A stretch of 32,324 bases of DNA from an uncultured Clostridia bacterium (GCA_947389015.1 CANDVA010000027.1:1-32324); one strand, 5' to 3'; shown: positions 15,454-24,073, counted from the first letter of the stretch. The notes: generated by a model from the letters alone, not told the origin. Numbers and translations are program-made.

Positions 15454-17068
15454 TGCTGTCCGCCCCTTTCATAAGTCCGTAAGCGTTCCCGGCGGGAACG
15501 AGCTTTCCGATAACGCCCGTATACCGCTGCGGCTCCTCAAGTGTCCACGTAGTGCGGCACACCAATTTATATGTATTGCAGTGGGTATCCGCGGGATAGC
15601 GGCGATGCTCCTCGGCAGTGTCGGTTATTCTGAATGTCTGCACGGGAGTTGCCTCACCGGGCTTTACTGTAATAAGCTGATGTACGTAAAACTGCACGAT
15701 AGGCTGTTCCGCAGACATAGACCTGAACCTTGCCGACAAATCGGCAAGCGTTTTCTGACCGAATACGCTTATCAAGGTCTCATTATGCGTGGGATCGATG
15801 ATCGTCTCCTCGGCGCCTAGAACCTCCGCACCGTTCGCGGACAGCGTGAGCATATCGGAGACCGCGTTGTACTCGAACGAGTATCCGCCCGTAATGCCTT
15901 CAAAGAAACGGTTCTTCATCTTTTCGTATTCCAGCAGATGCAGAAGCCTGTCGGAGGAATACATAGCGTCGTTTTTCAGCAGCTCGTGAGCGAATTCCTT
16001 GATCTCGTCCTCGCCGCGGATATTCGCGCCGTTGCCCTCCTTAACGAGACGCATCTCCTCGGCGCGGTTATTCATACAAGTGAGCAGCAGCGGATTGAAC
16101 TGTCCGCACTCGCCCTTGGATATCATCTCGATAGCGGTATCGTGCGAGAAAGCTTTCTTGTAAACGCGCTCCGCTGTGAGCGCGTCGTAAACGTCCGCGA
16201 GCGACACAGCCTGAGCCGCGATAGGGATATCGTCTCCCTTCAGTCCGTCGGGATAGCCGCGTCCGTCCCAACGCTCGTGATGCCAGCGCGCGATAGAATA
16301 CGCGAGCTTGACAATTGGTTCGTCGCGGTAGAACGGCAGCTCGGACAACATCTGAGAGCCCACCGCGGAGTGCGATTTCATTATCGCGAACTCCTCGTTT
16401 GTGAGCCTGCCGGGTTTATTCAGTATCTCATCCGGAATAGATATCTTTCCTATATCGTGCAACGCGGAAACGGTTGAAATAAGCGAAATATCCGCCTCCG
16501 TGAGCTTATACCGATCGGTTATCTTGATAAGCTCCCTGAGCAGTATCTCGGTATAGCTCTGCACGTTGATGACGTGCATACCGCATTCACCGTTTCTGAA
16601 CTCGACGGTATGCGCCAATATTTCGATCATGACGCGCGAATTTTTTTCCTTCTCGTAAAACTGATCCGCAACCAGTCCCGCGAGCTTTTTCTGCTTAGCG
16701 TACAGCGCGGTAATATTGCGGCAGCGCTTCTGAACGATCAGCGAATCAAACGGACGGCGAATAAACTCGGTAACGCCAAGCTCGTACGCCTTGTGGATAG
16801 CCTCCGCCGAATCCTCGGAACTTATCATAATTACGGGAAGATCGGACAGCCAGCCGTTCTTGTTCATTATATCAAGAACTTCCAGCCCGTTCATTACGGG
16901 CATGACCATATCCAACAGCACAAGCGAAATTTCGGTATTGCGCTCGCTGAGAAGAGTTACAGCCTCGTTTCCGTTAGCCGCCTCAAATATTTCATACTCG
17001 TCGGCAAGCATATCGGTAAGGATTTCGCGATTCATTTCAGAATCGTCAACAATAAGTATTTTTTCCAT
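15431..17068 (-). CDS. Response regulator with HD-GYP c-di-GMP phosphodiesterase domain
   Basis: 545 residues. The receiver domain (1-120) has Asp8/Asp9 and phospho-acceptor Asp53 (LLDMVMPVMNG), but the usual conserved lysine before Pro is Arg105 (FIRRPFD). The HD-GYP domain (about 140-340) keeps His204-Asp205 (HDIGKISIPDEILNKPG), His263-His264 (WHHERWDGRGYPDGL), SLADVYDALT and GQFNP, so it should hydrolyse c-di-GMP. A C-terminal region (about 370-545) resembles a PAS-like fold but is not confidently recognised. It is the first gene of the phosphorelay operon, behind a consensus promoter. No Shine-Dalgarno sequence lies near the ATG, and the only good one (AAAGGAGG) is about 80 bases upstream, before a hairpin. 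Confidence 0.9.
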   Translation of the reverse strand: MEKILIVDDSEMNREILTDMLADEYEIFEAANGNEAVTLLSERNTEISLVLLDMVMPVMNGLEVLDIMNKNGWLSDLPVIMISSEDSAEAIHKAYELGVTEFIRRPFDSLIVQKRCRNITALYAKQKKLAGLVADQFYEKEKNSRVMIEILAHTVEFRNGECGMHVINVQSYTEILLRELIKITDRYKLTEADISLISTVSALHDIGKISIPDEILNKPGRLTNEEFAIMKSHSAVGSQMLSELPFYRDEPIVKLAYSIARWHHERWDGRGYPDGLKGDDIPIAAQAVSLADVYDALTAERVYKKAFSHDTAIEMISKGECGQFNPLLLTCMNNRAEEMRLVKEGNGANIRGEDEIKEFAHELLKNDAMYSSDRLLHLLEYEKMKNRFFEGITGGYSFEYNAVSDMLTLSANGAEVLGAEETIIDPTHNETLISVFGQKTLADLSARFRSMSAEQPIVQFYVHQLITVKPGEATPVQTFRITDTAEEHRRYPADTHCNTYKLVCRTTWTLEEPQRYTGVIGKLVPAGNAYGLMKGADSNDIRSLL

Positions 17069-17080
17069 AAATTGAACAAA

Positions 17081-17137
17081 AGCGGATCGTTTACGGCTAG
17101 CTGCATTTCTGTAAACGGTAAAAGTCGCACTCCGCTC
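17081..17137 (-). promoter_or_regulatory. Structured leader of the phosphorelay operon
   Basis: In the minus-strand leader, GCGGA pairs with TCCGC and CGTTTAC with GTAAACG, forming a two-part hairpin between the AAAGGAGG site and the regulator's ATG. A 32-codon GTG frame starting inside it overlaps the regulator start in another frame. Regulatory meaning is inferred. It does not match a c-di-GMP riboswitch by eye. Confidence 0.35.
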
Positions 17138-17175
17138 TCTTGCCGCCTCCTTTCGGTTGCATTACACTTATTATC

Positions 17176-17204
17176 ATTATAACATATTCCCGTAATTTTG
17201 TCAA
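17176..17204 (-). promoter_or_regulatory. Promoter of the phosphorelay operon
   Basis: Minus strand TTGACA (complement of 17199-17204), 17-base spacer, TATAAT (complement of 17176-17181). This gives a leader of about 100 bases. Confidence 0.85.
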
Positions 17205-17228
17205 CAGTAAAAGCTAAATAAGATTTAC

Positions 17229-18131
17229 TTAATTAGTCAAGTCCTCGGGCAGTTTATCCAGCGTTATAGCGCGCGGGTCGTTGTAAACCCCGCGCAGTGT
17301 TTCGTTATCGTTGGTCATAAGGAACTGAGTATGCCATGTCATGAACCACGCCCACACAGCGCCGTCGCGCACAAAATCGCGTACAGGCGGAACGTTTCCG
17401 CATTCGTGGAACGCCATGGGTTTGTCGGTCAGATTTTTCAGCAGATCCCACCCCGCCTTGTGAGTGGTGTTATCATAGGTATCTGAGCCGATTATATCGC
17501 AATATTCGTCCCCGGGATACCACCCGTCCTTGACAAAGTCCGCGTAGCCGAGCACCCATATAAGGTTGTCAAGCTTATATTCATTTGTAAATTTATCGTA
17601 CATCAATCTCCAAAGGCGCTTGAAATTCTCCGCGCCGCCCTTGCCCCACCAGAACCATTGCCCGTCGAACTCGTGGAACGGTCTCCACAGGACGGTCACG
17701 TCTGCGTCGCGCAGCTCTTGGAGCGCTCTCGCCGCCCTATCCCAGCTTAACATAAGGGTAGTGTTCTCCTCCGTGCCCTCCGTGAACAGCCGCTCAAAAT
17801 CGGGATCGTCCTCCTTAGACTCGGGATAATCGCTTATCGCAACGCCCGTGTGCCAGCAGATAGTCACGAGGCCGCCGCGCTTTGTCCACGCTATTGAGCG
17901 CGCCACAACGCCGTCGAAATCGTTCGCCTTGAAGTCAAGCCCCCTCATGGCGGGAAGCTTCCCCGTGACCTTCAATATATGATCCATTTCATATTCGGGC
18001 GAGCCCGCCCATATGCTCTCCTGCTGAGCCGTGATGATATTCGTACCGAAATTTTCACAGATATACCCGAATATTCTCCGCGTTTTATCGTTTGAGCGTG
18101 GATTTGTCAGCGTGTACTTGTTTTTGTTCAT
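17229..18131 (-). CDS. GH26 beta-mannanase, apparently cytoplasmic
   Basis: 300 residues, a single GH26 catalytic barrel that cleaves beta-1,4-mannosidic bonds. The acid/base glutamate is Glu154 in WRPFHEFDGQWFWWG, with the usual His153 before it. The nucleophile is Glu243 in PMAFHECGNVP. Supporting segments are WHTGVAIS near 93-100 and SDTYD near 216-220. There is no signal peptide, membrane anchor or carbohydrate-binding module, which is unusual for a GH26 mannanase and suggests action on imported manno-oligosaccharides. The gene appears monocistronic. A GH26 family member of other specificity cannot be excluded. Confidence 0.85.
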   Translation of the reverse strand: MNKNKYTLTNPRSNDKTRRIFGYICENFGTNIITAQQESIWAGSPEYEMDHILKVTGKLPAMRGLDFKANDFDGVVARSIAWTKRGGLVTICWHTGVAISDYPESKEDDPDFERLFTEGTEENTTLMLSWDRAARALQELRDADVTVLWRPFHEFDGQWFWWGKGGAENFKRLWRLMYDKFTNEYKLDNLIWVLGYADFVKDGWYPGDEYCDIIGSDTYDNTTHKAGWDLLKNLTDKPMAFHECGNVPPVRDFVRDGAVWAWFMTWHTQFLMTNDNETLRGVYNDPRAITLDKLPEDLTN

Positions 18132-18247
18132 AATAAGTCTTACCTTTCAGTTTTTTATTCGTTTATGTTATTATAATTCGGTGAAACAGGTTTGTCAATC
18201 CCGATTTCTCGTTTTCATCAAATATTCACCGCGGTGCCCCTATAAAT

Positions 18248-18284
18248 AAAAACCGCCGTTGGAGCGCTCCAACGGCGGCGGAAG
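18248..18284. terminator. Terminator after fucO (26-bp perfect palindrome)
   Basis: ccgccgttggagc / gctccaacggcgg at 18253-18278 is a perfect 13-bp inverted repeat with no spacer. Leftward it is followed by TTTTT (complement of 18248-18252), and rightward a T-run also appears. Confidence 0.85.
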
Positions 18285-18293
18285 TTTTTTCAA

Positions 18294-19439
18294 TTACAAC
18301 AGCTTCTTGTAAAGCTCCGTGATCTCCTCAACCGAGGTATCTCTCGGGTTTCCGGGACGGCAGGCGTCGTCAAACGCGGACTGCGCAAGGAACGGGATAT
18401 CCTCGGGTTTTACGATGTCCTTCAGATCGTCGGGGATACCGACGTCCTTCGAGAGCTGCTTTACAGCCTCGACAGCCGCCTTTCTGTATTCCTCCTGCGA
18501 CATATTCTCCGTGCCCTTAACGCCCATAGCCTTGGCGATATCGCGGTATTTTTCGCCCGTTTCAGGAGCGTTGTACTCCATAACGGTCGGCAGGATTATC
18601 GCGTTCGCGATACCGTGCGGCGTGTCATAGAGCGCTCCGAGCGGGTGCGCCATAGAGTGGACGATACCGAGACCTACGTTTGAGAAGCCCATTCCCGCAA
18701 CATACTGACCGAGAGCCATACCCTCGCGTCCATCGGGATCGTTGTTTACCGCGCCGCGCAGCGAGCTCGAGATGATCTCGATTGCCTTGAGATGGAACAT
18801 ATCAGACAACGCCCACGCGCCCTTGGTGATATAACCCTCGATAGCGTGTGTGAGCGCATCCATGCCCGTTGCCGCTGTAAGCCCCTTGGGCATCGTGCTC
18901 ATCATGTCCGGATCGACAACGGCAACGATGGGAATATCGTGCGGGTCAACGCATACCATTTTTCTGTTCTTTTCGGTATCGGTAATAACATAGTTTATAG
19001 TGACCTCTGCGGCCGTGCCCGCGGTAGTCGGAACGGCAATTATGGGAATGCAAGCCTTCTTTGTGGGCGCAACGCCCTCCAGACTTCTCACATCGGCAAA
19101 CTCGGGGTTATTGATGATTATGCCGACAGCCTTAGCCGTGTCGATAGACGAGCCGCCGCCGATAGCGATGATATAGTCCGCGCCGCATTCCTTGAATGCC
19201 GCAACGCCTGCCTGTACGTCCGAAATAGTAGGATTGGGCTTGATCTGCGAAAAGACAGTGTACGCAAGCCTCTCGTTATCAAGAATATCCGTGACCTTTT
19301 TTGTGACCTCAAACTTGATCAGGTCGGGATCGGAGCAGATAAACGCCTTTTTAAAGCCTCTGCCCTTGACCTCGTCGGCAATAGCGGCAAGCGCTCCCTT
19401 TCCGTGATACGAGGTCTCGTTGAGAATAAAACGGTTCAT
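18294..19439 (-). CDS. fucO: Lactaldehyde reductase / 1,2-propanediol oxidoreductase
   Basis: 381 residues, group III iron-dependent alcohol dehydrogenase that interconverts lactaldehyde and 1,2-propanediol with NAD(H), the last step of anaerobic fucose or rhamnose breakdown. Long stretches match the E. coli FucO pattern as I remember it: MNRFILNET start, IAIGGGSSIDTAKA, NNPEFADVRSLEG, VPTTAGTAAEVTINYVIT, VCVDPHDIP and metal-binding MDALTHAIEGY and VHSMAHPLG...TPHG (Asp, His, His, His ligands). The ATG at 19439 is chosen for its AAAGGA site 9 bases upstream and its fit to the family start. It lies 47 bases after the PocR chemoreceptor gene in the same orientation. Confidence 0.92.
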   Translation of the reverse strand: MNRFILNETSYHGKGALAAIADEVKGRGFKKAFICSDPDLIKFEVTKKVTDILDNERLAYTVFSQIKPNPTISDVQAGVAAFKECGADYIIAIGGGSSIDTAKAVGIIINNPEFADVRSLEGVAPTKKACIPIIAVPTTAGTAAEVTINYVITDTEKNRKMVCVDPHDIPIVAVVDPDMMSTMPKGLTAATGMDALTHAIEGYITKGAWALSDMFHLKAIEIISSSLRGAVNNDPDGREGMALGQYVAGMGFSNVGLGIVHSMAHPLGALYDTPHGIANAIILPTVMEYNAPETGEKYRDIAKAMGVKGTENMSQEEYRKAAVEAVKQLSKDVGIPDDLKDIVKPEDIPFLAQSAFDDACRPGNPRDTSVEEITELYKKLL

Positions 19440-19486
19440 AGCAAACATTCCTTTCATCATATGTTTTCCGCGTTAGGGCGGAGGTT

Positions 19487-20503
19487 TTACTTGATTTTCG
19501 ATATAAGCGAGTTGACGTTCTCGAGCATATTGCGAAGCTTTTCAATAACGGCGCTGTTCTGCTCGATAGCGGAGTGAACGCCGTTTATCTGTTCGTTGAC
19601 GTCGTTCATGGACTTTTTGATGCCGTTGAGCGTCTTCTCTATCTCGGCGGTCTGCTTTGTGTTTTTGTCGGAGAGAGTGCGCACCTCCTGTGCGATAACG
19701 TTGAAGCCTTGACCCGCAGCGCCCGCGCGCTTTGCCTCGATAGACGCATTAAAGCCTATCAGCGTAAGCTGCGTAGAGCCGTTCTCAATGGTCTTGATAA
19801 TGTTGTCGGTGGTTGCGACAGCCTTCGCTGCTGCGGCAACGGTATCCTCGATATTTTTAAAGCTGTCCGTAAGACTCTTTATAGCATTCACGGACTCGTC
19901 GGTCTGCGCGTTGATATCGGTGAATTGATCCTGTATTTCCGCTACGATGGAAGCGTCGCGGTCCGCCTGTTCCTGCGCGAGCACGCGCTGATATCCCACA
20001 TCGGACAGTGCGTTTGCCATCTGATAAAGAAGATTTGCCGCTGCGTCGATCTGCTCCTTGGGAACGATCTTGACCTTATGTACCGCGCTGACATAGCGGT
20101 CGGGGTCTACTCCAATCTCGGCGGCGATCCTGCGGAACTTTGCTTCGTCTGGTTCCTGAGTCAGCACCTGACCGCCGATAAGCGAGCCGATATACCGACC
20201 GTTGACGATAATAGGCGCGGCGAAATCCACCAGTCCGCCGTGGCAGTAATAAACGGACGGACGACCGGTGCGCGACGAATCCGAACCGCCTTGCAGGTCG
20301 CACTTGTTGCAGCGTTCACAGCCTATCGGCGACTTGCGCGTAAGGCTCATACAGAATTCGGTCGGGTTGCTCAAGCGCGTTACAGAGCCTGTTTCATCGG
20401 TCGCGAGCGCCGCCATTCCCGTCGCTTCGGCAAATGCGTCCTGAAGCGACTGCAAGGTCTGACGGTCGATTACGTCCAACAGAGTGAGGTTGTCTATGTT
20501 CAT
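19487..20503 (-). CDS. Soluble chemoreceptor with PocR sensory domain
   Basis: 338 residues, no membrane segment. Residues about 8-170 match the PocR ligand-binding domain, with the clustered cysteines Cys51, Cys62, Cys65, Cys68 and Cys87 (GCERCNKCD; YYCHGGLVDFAAPI). Residues 185-335 are a methyl-accepting signalling hairpin with the tip NASIEAKRAGAAGQGFNVIA and EVRTLSDKN, so it should contact CheA/CheW. PocR is the regulator of propanediol metabolism in enteric bacteria, and its domain is thought to sense propanediol-type or related metabolites. Being in one operon with FucO suggests cytoplasmic sensing of propanediol or lactaldehyde. AAAGGAG precedes the ATG. Confidence 0.88.
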   Translation of the reverse strand: MNIDNLTLLDVIDRQTLQSLQDAFAEATGMAALATDETGSVTRLSNPTEFCMSLTRKSPIGCERCNKCDLQGGSDSSRTGRPSVYYCHGGLVDFAAPIIVNGRYIGSLIGGQVLTQEPDEAKFRRIAAEIGVDPDRYVSAVHKVKIVPKEQIDAAANLLYQMANALSDVGYQRVLAQEQADRDASIVAEIQDQFTDINAQTDESVNAIKSLTDSFKNIEDTVAAAAKAVATTDNIIKTIENGSTQLTLIGFNASIEAKRAGAAGQGFNVIAQEVRTLSDKNTKQTAEIEKTLNGIKKSMNDVNEQINGVHSAIEQNSAVIEKLRNMLENVNSLISKIK

Positions 20504-20545
20504 AATTCCAGCTCCTTTGGATTAAATTAAAAGCTTCACAACCTT

Positions 20546-20574
20546 ATTATACAATATTTTTGAAAATAAATCAA
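20546..20574 (-). promoter_or_regulatory. Promoter of the PocR receptor-fucO operon
   Basis: Minus strand TTGATT (complement of 20569-20574), 17-base spacer, TATAAT (complement of 20546-20551). Just upstream is the small inverted repeat aacat-tg-atgtt, a possible operator. Confidence 0.75.
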
Positions 20575-20687
20575 GCAAAATATGTGTGTAAATCAACATT
20601 GATGTTACAAAAATAAATGTAAAATTTGGCACTTTTGCACAAAAGACGCATTGGAACACGGATTTAATATCGCCCCGATGTAAACCG

Positions 20688-21686
20688 TTACATATTATCG
20701 TTTTTGTTATTGCGATCGACTATGCCGCATATTCCTAGCACCACCGCAAACAGCACTCCCGCTACGGGGAACACCACCCACGAGTTCGATTCCCGGGAGC
20801 TTCCGTCGATAAATAGCAGCCAAACCAGATAAACGGCTACCGTAATTCCCCAGTATATCGGCGAGATCTTTGCCGCCAGCCGCGCACGACGCTTGTATTT
20901 CGGGGTATAGTCACCCTCTTGGAGCAGCTTCCGCATACTCGCCTCGCGCACTCCCGCGGTAATAAAGAACACCACTCCGACGCCCGCGATAAGCATTGTC
21001 GCCGCCAACAGCAGCACTCTCTGGAAGTCGCTCGCCGCCAGCGCTCCGATAAACGTCGGCACGGGCGAAACGACGCACAGGCACGCTCCGATAATGTTGC
21101 TTCTGACGTAGGTATCGTGGTATGCCTTTTGGCGTTCCCTTATCATTCCGACAACGCCGTACTCCGTCTCGAACGATTCCGTTTCCAGAAACTCGTACCG
21201 CTTGCTCTGAGCGTCGGTGTACAGATAGATTCCCACCGCTGCCGCCGCCATAATCAGCAGCACAGCCATTCCGAGTACGGCGGCGACGTTCTCGGGGAAC
21301 GGCGGCTCGGGCAGCGTTGTCGTGCCGCCGAATATTATAAACTGCGCCGCTGCGGCGATATTTATAAACGTCGCCAGTGCGATCTTCCAAGAAGCGTTTT
21401 TACGCAATTCAAGAAACTCGTTAGCCTCGGCGAGCGTGACCTTGCGGCAGCCGTCCGGCGCGTCTTTCCCGACAAATTCCTCGTCCTCCAGTTCGTCCTT
21501 TAAAAGGTAGTCGGTCGTTACACCGAACAACTCCCCGAGCTGCAAAATTTTCTCCAGGTCCGGAATGCTCTGCGCGCCCTCCCACTTGCTCACCGCCTGC
21601 CGCGAAACATTCATTTTCTCGGCAAGCTCCTCCTGTGACATTCCACTCTTCTTTCTGAGTTTTGCCAATTTGTCTGTCAAAATCAT
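20688..21686 (-). CDS. XRE-family regulator with a multi-pass membrane domain
   Basis: 332 residues. The N-terminal XRE helix-turn-helix (about 1-62) has MSQEELAEKMNVSRQAVSKWEG and ends FGVTTDYLLK. After an acidic linker come about five hydrophobic segments (around 98-116, 133-155, 205-225, 226-247, 273-292 and 302-322 are candidates), so the DNA-binding domain should be tethered to the membrane. AGGTGA precedes the ATG. Such fusions are common in Clostridia and are presumed to link envelope state to transcription, but no function or target is known to me. It stands alone with its own upstream region. Confidence 0.85.
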   Translation of the reverse strand: MILTDKLAKLRKKSGMSQEELAEKMNVSRQAVSKWEGAQSIPDLEKILQLGELFGVTTDYLLKDELEDEEFVGKDAPDGCRKVTLAEANEFLELRKNASWKIALATFINIAAAAQFIIFGGTTTLPEPPFPENVAAVLGMAVLLIMAAAAVGIYLYTDAQSKRYEFLETESFETEYGVVGMIRERQKAYHDTYVRSNIIGACLCVVSPVPTFIGALAASDFQRVLLLAATMLIAGVGVVFFITAGVREASMRKLLQEGDYTPKYKRRARLAAKISPIYWGITVAVYLVWLLFIDGSSRESNSWVVFPVAGVLFAVVLGICGIVDRNNKNDNM

Positions 21687-21803
21687 AAAATCACCTCATT
21701 TGTTATTTTGGGGTCGTTTTCCCTTCGGAAATCGTTGCTTCCGATACGCTAATTCTATCATTTTTCGTGGTTGCAAACTACCAACCGCCGCTTTTCAATG
21801 CGT

Positions 21804-21816
21804 CAACCGACGGTTG
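21804..21816. promoter_or_regulatory. Small palindrome upstream of the XRE membrane regulator
   Basis: caaccg-a-cggttg, a 6-1-6 inverted repeat, with related caaccg nearby at 21782-21787. It could be an operator for the adjacent XRE protein, which is inference from position only. Confidence 0.25.
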
Positions 21817-21846
21817 CGTTTGCGCTAATAAACGGAAATAAGGCGG

Positions 21847-21878
21847 AAAACAGCCCGAAAATCTTCATTTTCGGGCTG
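21847..21878 (-). terminator. Terminator of pnp
   Basis: Perfect 12-bp stem cagcccgaaaat / attttcgggctg with loop cttc at 21851-21878. Read leftward it is followed by TTTT (complement of 21847-21850), 10 bases past the pnp stop. Confidence 0.85.
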
Positions 21879-21888
21879 TAATTATTTA

Positions 21889-24012
21889 TTAACCTTGCTG
21901 AGCCTTTTTCTTAGCCTCGATATCCGCGAGAGCGTCCTTTCTCGAAAGGTTGATACGCCCCTGCTGATCAATCTCCATTACCTTAACGATTATCTCGTCG
22001 CCTATGGAAACAACGTCCTCGACCTTTTCAACGCGGTGATTCTCGAGCTTGGAGATGTGAACCATTCCGTCCTTGCCGGGAGCGATCTCGACAAACGCAC
22101 CGAAGTTCATAATGCGAACGACCTTGCCCTTGTAGATAGCGCCGATCTCGGGCGGATTGACAATAGTGTGGATAACCTGAACGCACGCGTTCGCCTTTTC
22201 GAGATCCGCGCCGCAGATGAATACGTTTCCGTCCTCGTCCACGTCGATCTTGACCTCGAAGTCCGCGCAGAGCTTCTGAATGACCTTTCCGCCCTTGCCG
22301 ATAACGTCGCTGATCTTGTCCACGGGAACCTTTGTCGTGAGCATCTTGGGAGCGTACTTGCCGACCTCCTTGCGGGGCTCGGGGATAGCCTTGAGCATTA
22401 CCTCGTCAAGGATATAGTCGCGCGCCTTGTGGGTCTTTTCAAACGCGCTCTTAATGATCTCGGGAGTTAGACCGTCGATCTTCAGATCCATCTGAATGGC
22501 GGTGATACCCTCGTGAGTGCCGGCAACCTTAAAGTCCATATCGCCGAAGAAGTCCTCGACGCCCTGAATGTCGACCATGGTCATCCAACGGTCACCCTCG
22601 GTGATAAGTCCGCAGGAGATGCCCGCGACGGGTTTCTTTATCGGAACGCCCGCGTCCATAAGCGCCAGTGTCGAACCGCATACCGAGCCCTGCGAGGTGG
22701 AGCCGTTCGAGGACAGGACCTCCGAAACCAGTCTTATCGCGTAGGGGAAATCCTCAACGGACGGGATAACGGGAATGAGCGCTCTCTCGGCGAGCGCGCC
22801 GTGACCGATCTCGCGTCTGCCCGGACCTCTCGAAGCCTTTGTCTCGCCCACGGAGTAGGCGGGGAAGTTGTAGTGGTGCATATAGCGCTTGCCGTCCTCG
22901 TCGTCGAGACCCTCCAGCTTCTGGGAGTCGGAAACGGGACCGAGCGTACAGATCGTCATTACCTGCGTCTGACCGCGCGTGAAGATACCCGAGCCGTGAA
23001 CTCTCGGCAGCACCGCGACCTCCGCAGCGAGCGGTCTCATCTGATCGAGCGCGCGTCCGTCGACGCGCTTTCCGTCGTCGAGCAGCCAGCGGCGTACAAC
23101 GAACTTCTGGAGCTTGTACATACACTCGTCGATCATCGCGATCTGCTCGGGGTACTGCTCGTCAAACTTCTCGTGAACCTCCGCGTATACGGGCTGCAAA
23201 CGCTCCTCGCGGATATTCTTGTCGTCGGTGTCCATAGCGTAGCGAACCTTTTCGATAGCGAACTCGGAGATAGCGTCGTACATATCGTGGTCGACCTCCA
23301 TGCTCTCAAACGAGAACTTGGGCTTGCCGATCTGCGCCTGAATGTCCTTGATGAACGGGATAAGACTCTTTACGATCTCGTCGTGACCCGCCATAATGGC
23401 GTTGAACATCACGTCGTCGGGGACTTCGTTAGCGCCCGCCTCTATCATAACGACTTTCTTCTCGGAGCTTGCCACGGTCAGATTGAGGTCGGACTTCGCT
23501 CTCTGCTCCTGATCGGGCATAAGCACGATCTCGCCGTCTACCAGACCGACGGAGATACCGCCGATAGGTCCGTTCCACGGAACGTCGGAGATAGATACCG
23601 CGATGGACGCGCCGATCATTCCGAGTATCTCGGGAGAGCAGTCGGGGTCAACTGCAAGCACCGTCATGGTGATCGCCACGTCGTTTCTCATATCCTTGGG
23701 GAACAGAGGGCGCATAGGTCTGTCGACGACACGCGAAGTAAGAATAGCCTTCTCGCTCGGTCTGCCCTCGCGCTTCAGAAAGCCGCCGGGGATCTTTCCG
23801 ACGGAGTAAAGCTTCTCCTCGTAGTCCACCGCGAGCGGGAAGAAATCCACGCCGTCACGGGGCTTGGGGGAAGCGGTAACGTTTACCATTACGACGGTCT
23901 CGCCGTAGCGTACCCAGCACGAGCCGTTAGCCAGACCGCAGACCTTGCCCGTTTCGACGGTCAGCTCTCTGCCCGCGAACGTTGTCTTGAATACCTTGTA
24001 ATTTTCAAACAT
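21889..24012 (-). CDS. pnp: Polyribonucleotide nucleotidyltransferase (PNPase)
   Basis: 707 residues, full length. A phosphate-dependent 3'-5' exoribonuclease acting in RNA decay. Two RNase PH-like domains (about 1-230 and 325-555) flank a helical linker. The second carries the active-site region, with RGPGRREIGHGALAERAL, SNGSTSQGSVCGSTLALMDAG and DFFGDMDFKVAGTHEGI. The C-terminus holds a KH domain (VIGKGGKVIQ near 575) and an S1 domain (YKGKVVRIMNFGAFVEIAPG near 630, DGMVHISKL). AAAGGA lies 10 bases before the ATG. It follows rpsO, the conserved bacterial order, but a terminator and hairpin-rich spacer separate them, so part of its expression must come from read-through or a promoter I could not identify. 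Confidence 0.97.
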   Translation of the reverse strand: MFENYKVFKTTFAGRELTVETGKVCGLANGSCWVRYGETVVMVNVTASPKPRDGVDFFPLAVDYEEKLYSVGKIPGGFLKREGRPSEKAILTSRVVDRPMRPLFPKDMRNDVAITMTVLAVDPDCSPEILGMIGASIAVSISDVPWNGPIGGISVGLVDGEIVLMPDQEQRAKSDLNLTVASSEKKVVMIEAGANEVPDDVMFNAIMAGHDEIVKSLIPFIKDIQAQIGKPKFSFESMEVDHDMYDAISEFAIEKVRYAMDTDDKNIREERLQPVYAEVHEKFDEQYPEQIAMIDECMYKLQKFVVRRWLLDDGKRVDGRALDQMRPLAAEVAVLPRVHGSGIFTRGQTQVMTICTLGPVSDSQKLEGLDDEDGKRYMHHYNFPAYSVGETKASRGPGRREIGHGALAERALIPVIPSVEDFPYAIRLVSEVLSSNGSTSQGSVCGSTLALMDAGVPIKKPVAGISCGLITEGDRWMTMVDIQGVEDFFGDMDFKVAGTHEGITAIQMDLKIDGLTPEIIKSAFEKTHKARDYILDEVMLKAIPEPRKEVGKYAPKMLTTKVPVDKISDVIGKGGKVIQKLCADFEVKIDVDEDGNVFICGADLEKANACVQVIHTIVNPPEIGAIYKGKVVRIMNFGAFVEIAPGKDGMVHISKLENHRVEKVEDVVSIGDEIIVKVMEIDQQGRINLSRKDALADIEAKKKAQQG

Positions 24013-24073
24013 TGTCTGTATTTCCTTTCATAATTTGTGTTTCCGTGAAGGCACAGCCGTTCTGCAAAAAAGT

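Noticed and set aside
17081-17137. c-di-GMP riboswitch in the leader of the HD-GYP operon
   Set aside because: The leader lacks the conserved GEMM-type sequence blocks I would expect; only a simple hairpin is visible.
19574-20530. A 318-codon frame antisense to the PocR chemoreceptor
   Set aside because: Shadow of a clear PocR/MCP gene; no ribosome site or recognisable domain.
22513-24033. A 506-codon frame antisense to pnp
   Set aside because: It mirrors pnp codon structure; pnp is unmistakable, and the antisense frame has no ribosome site and an implausible His/Arg/Val-rich translation.
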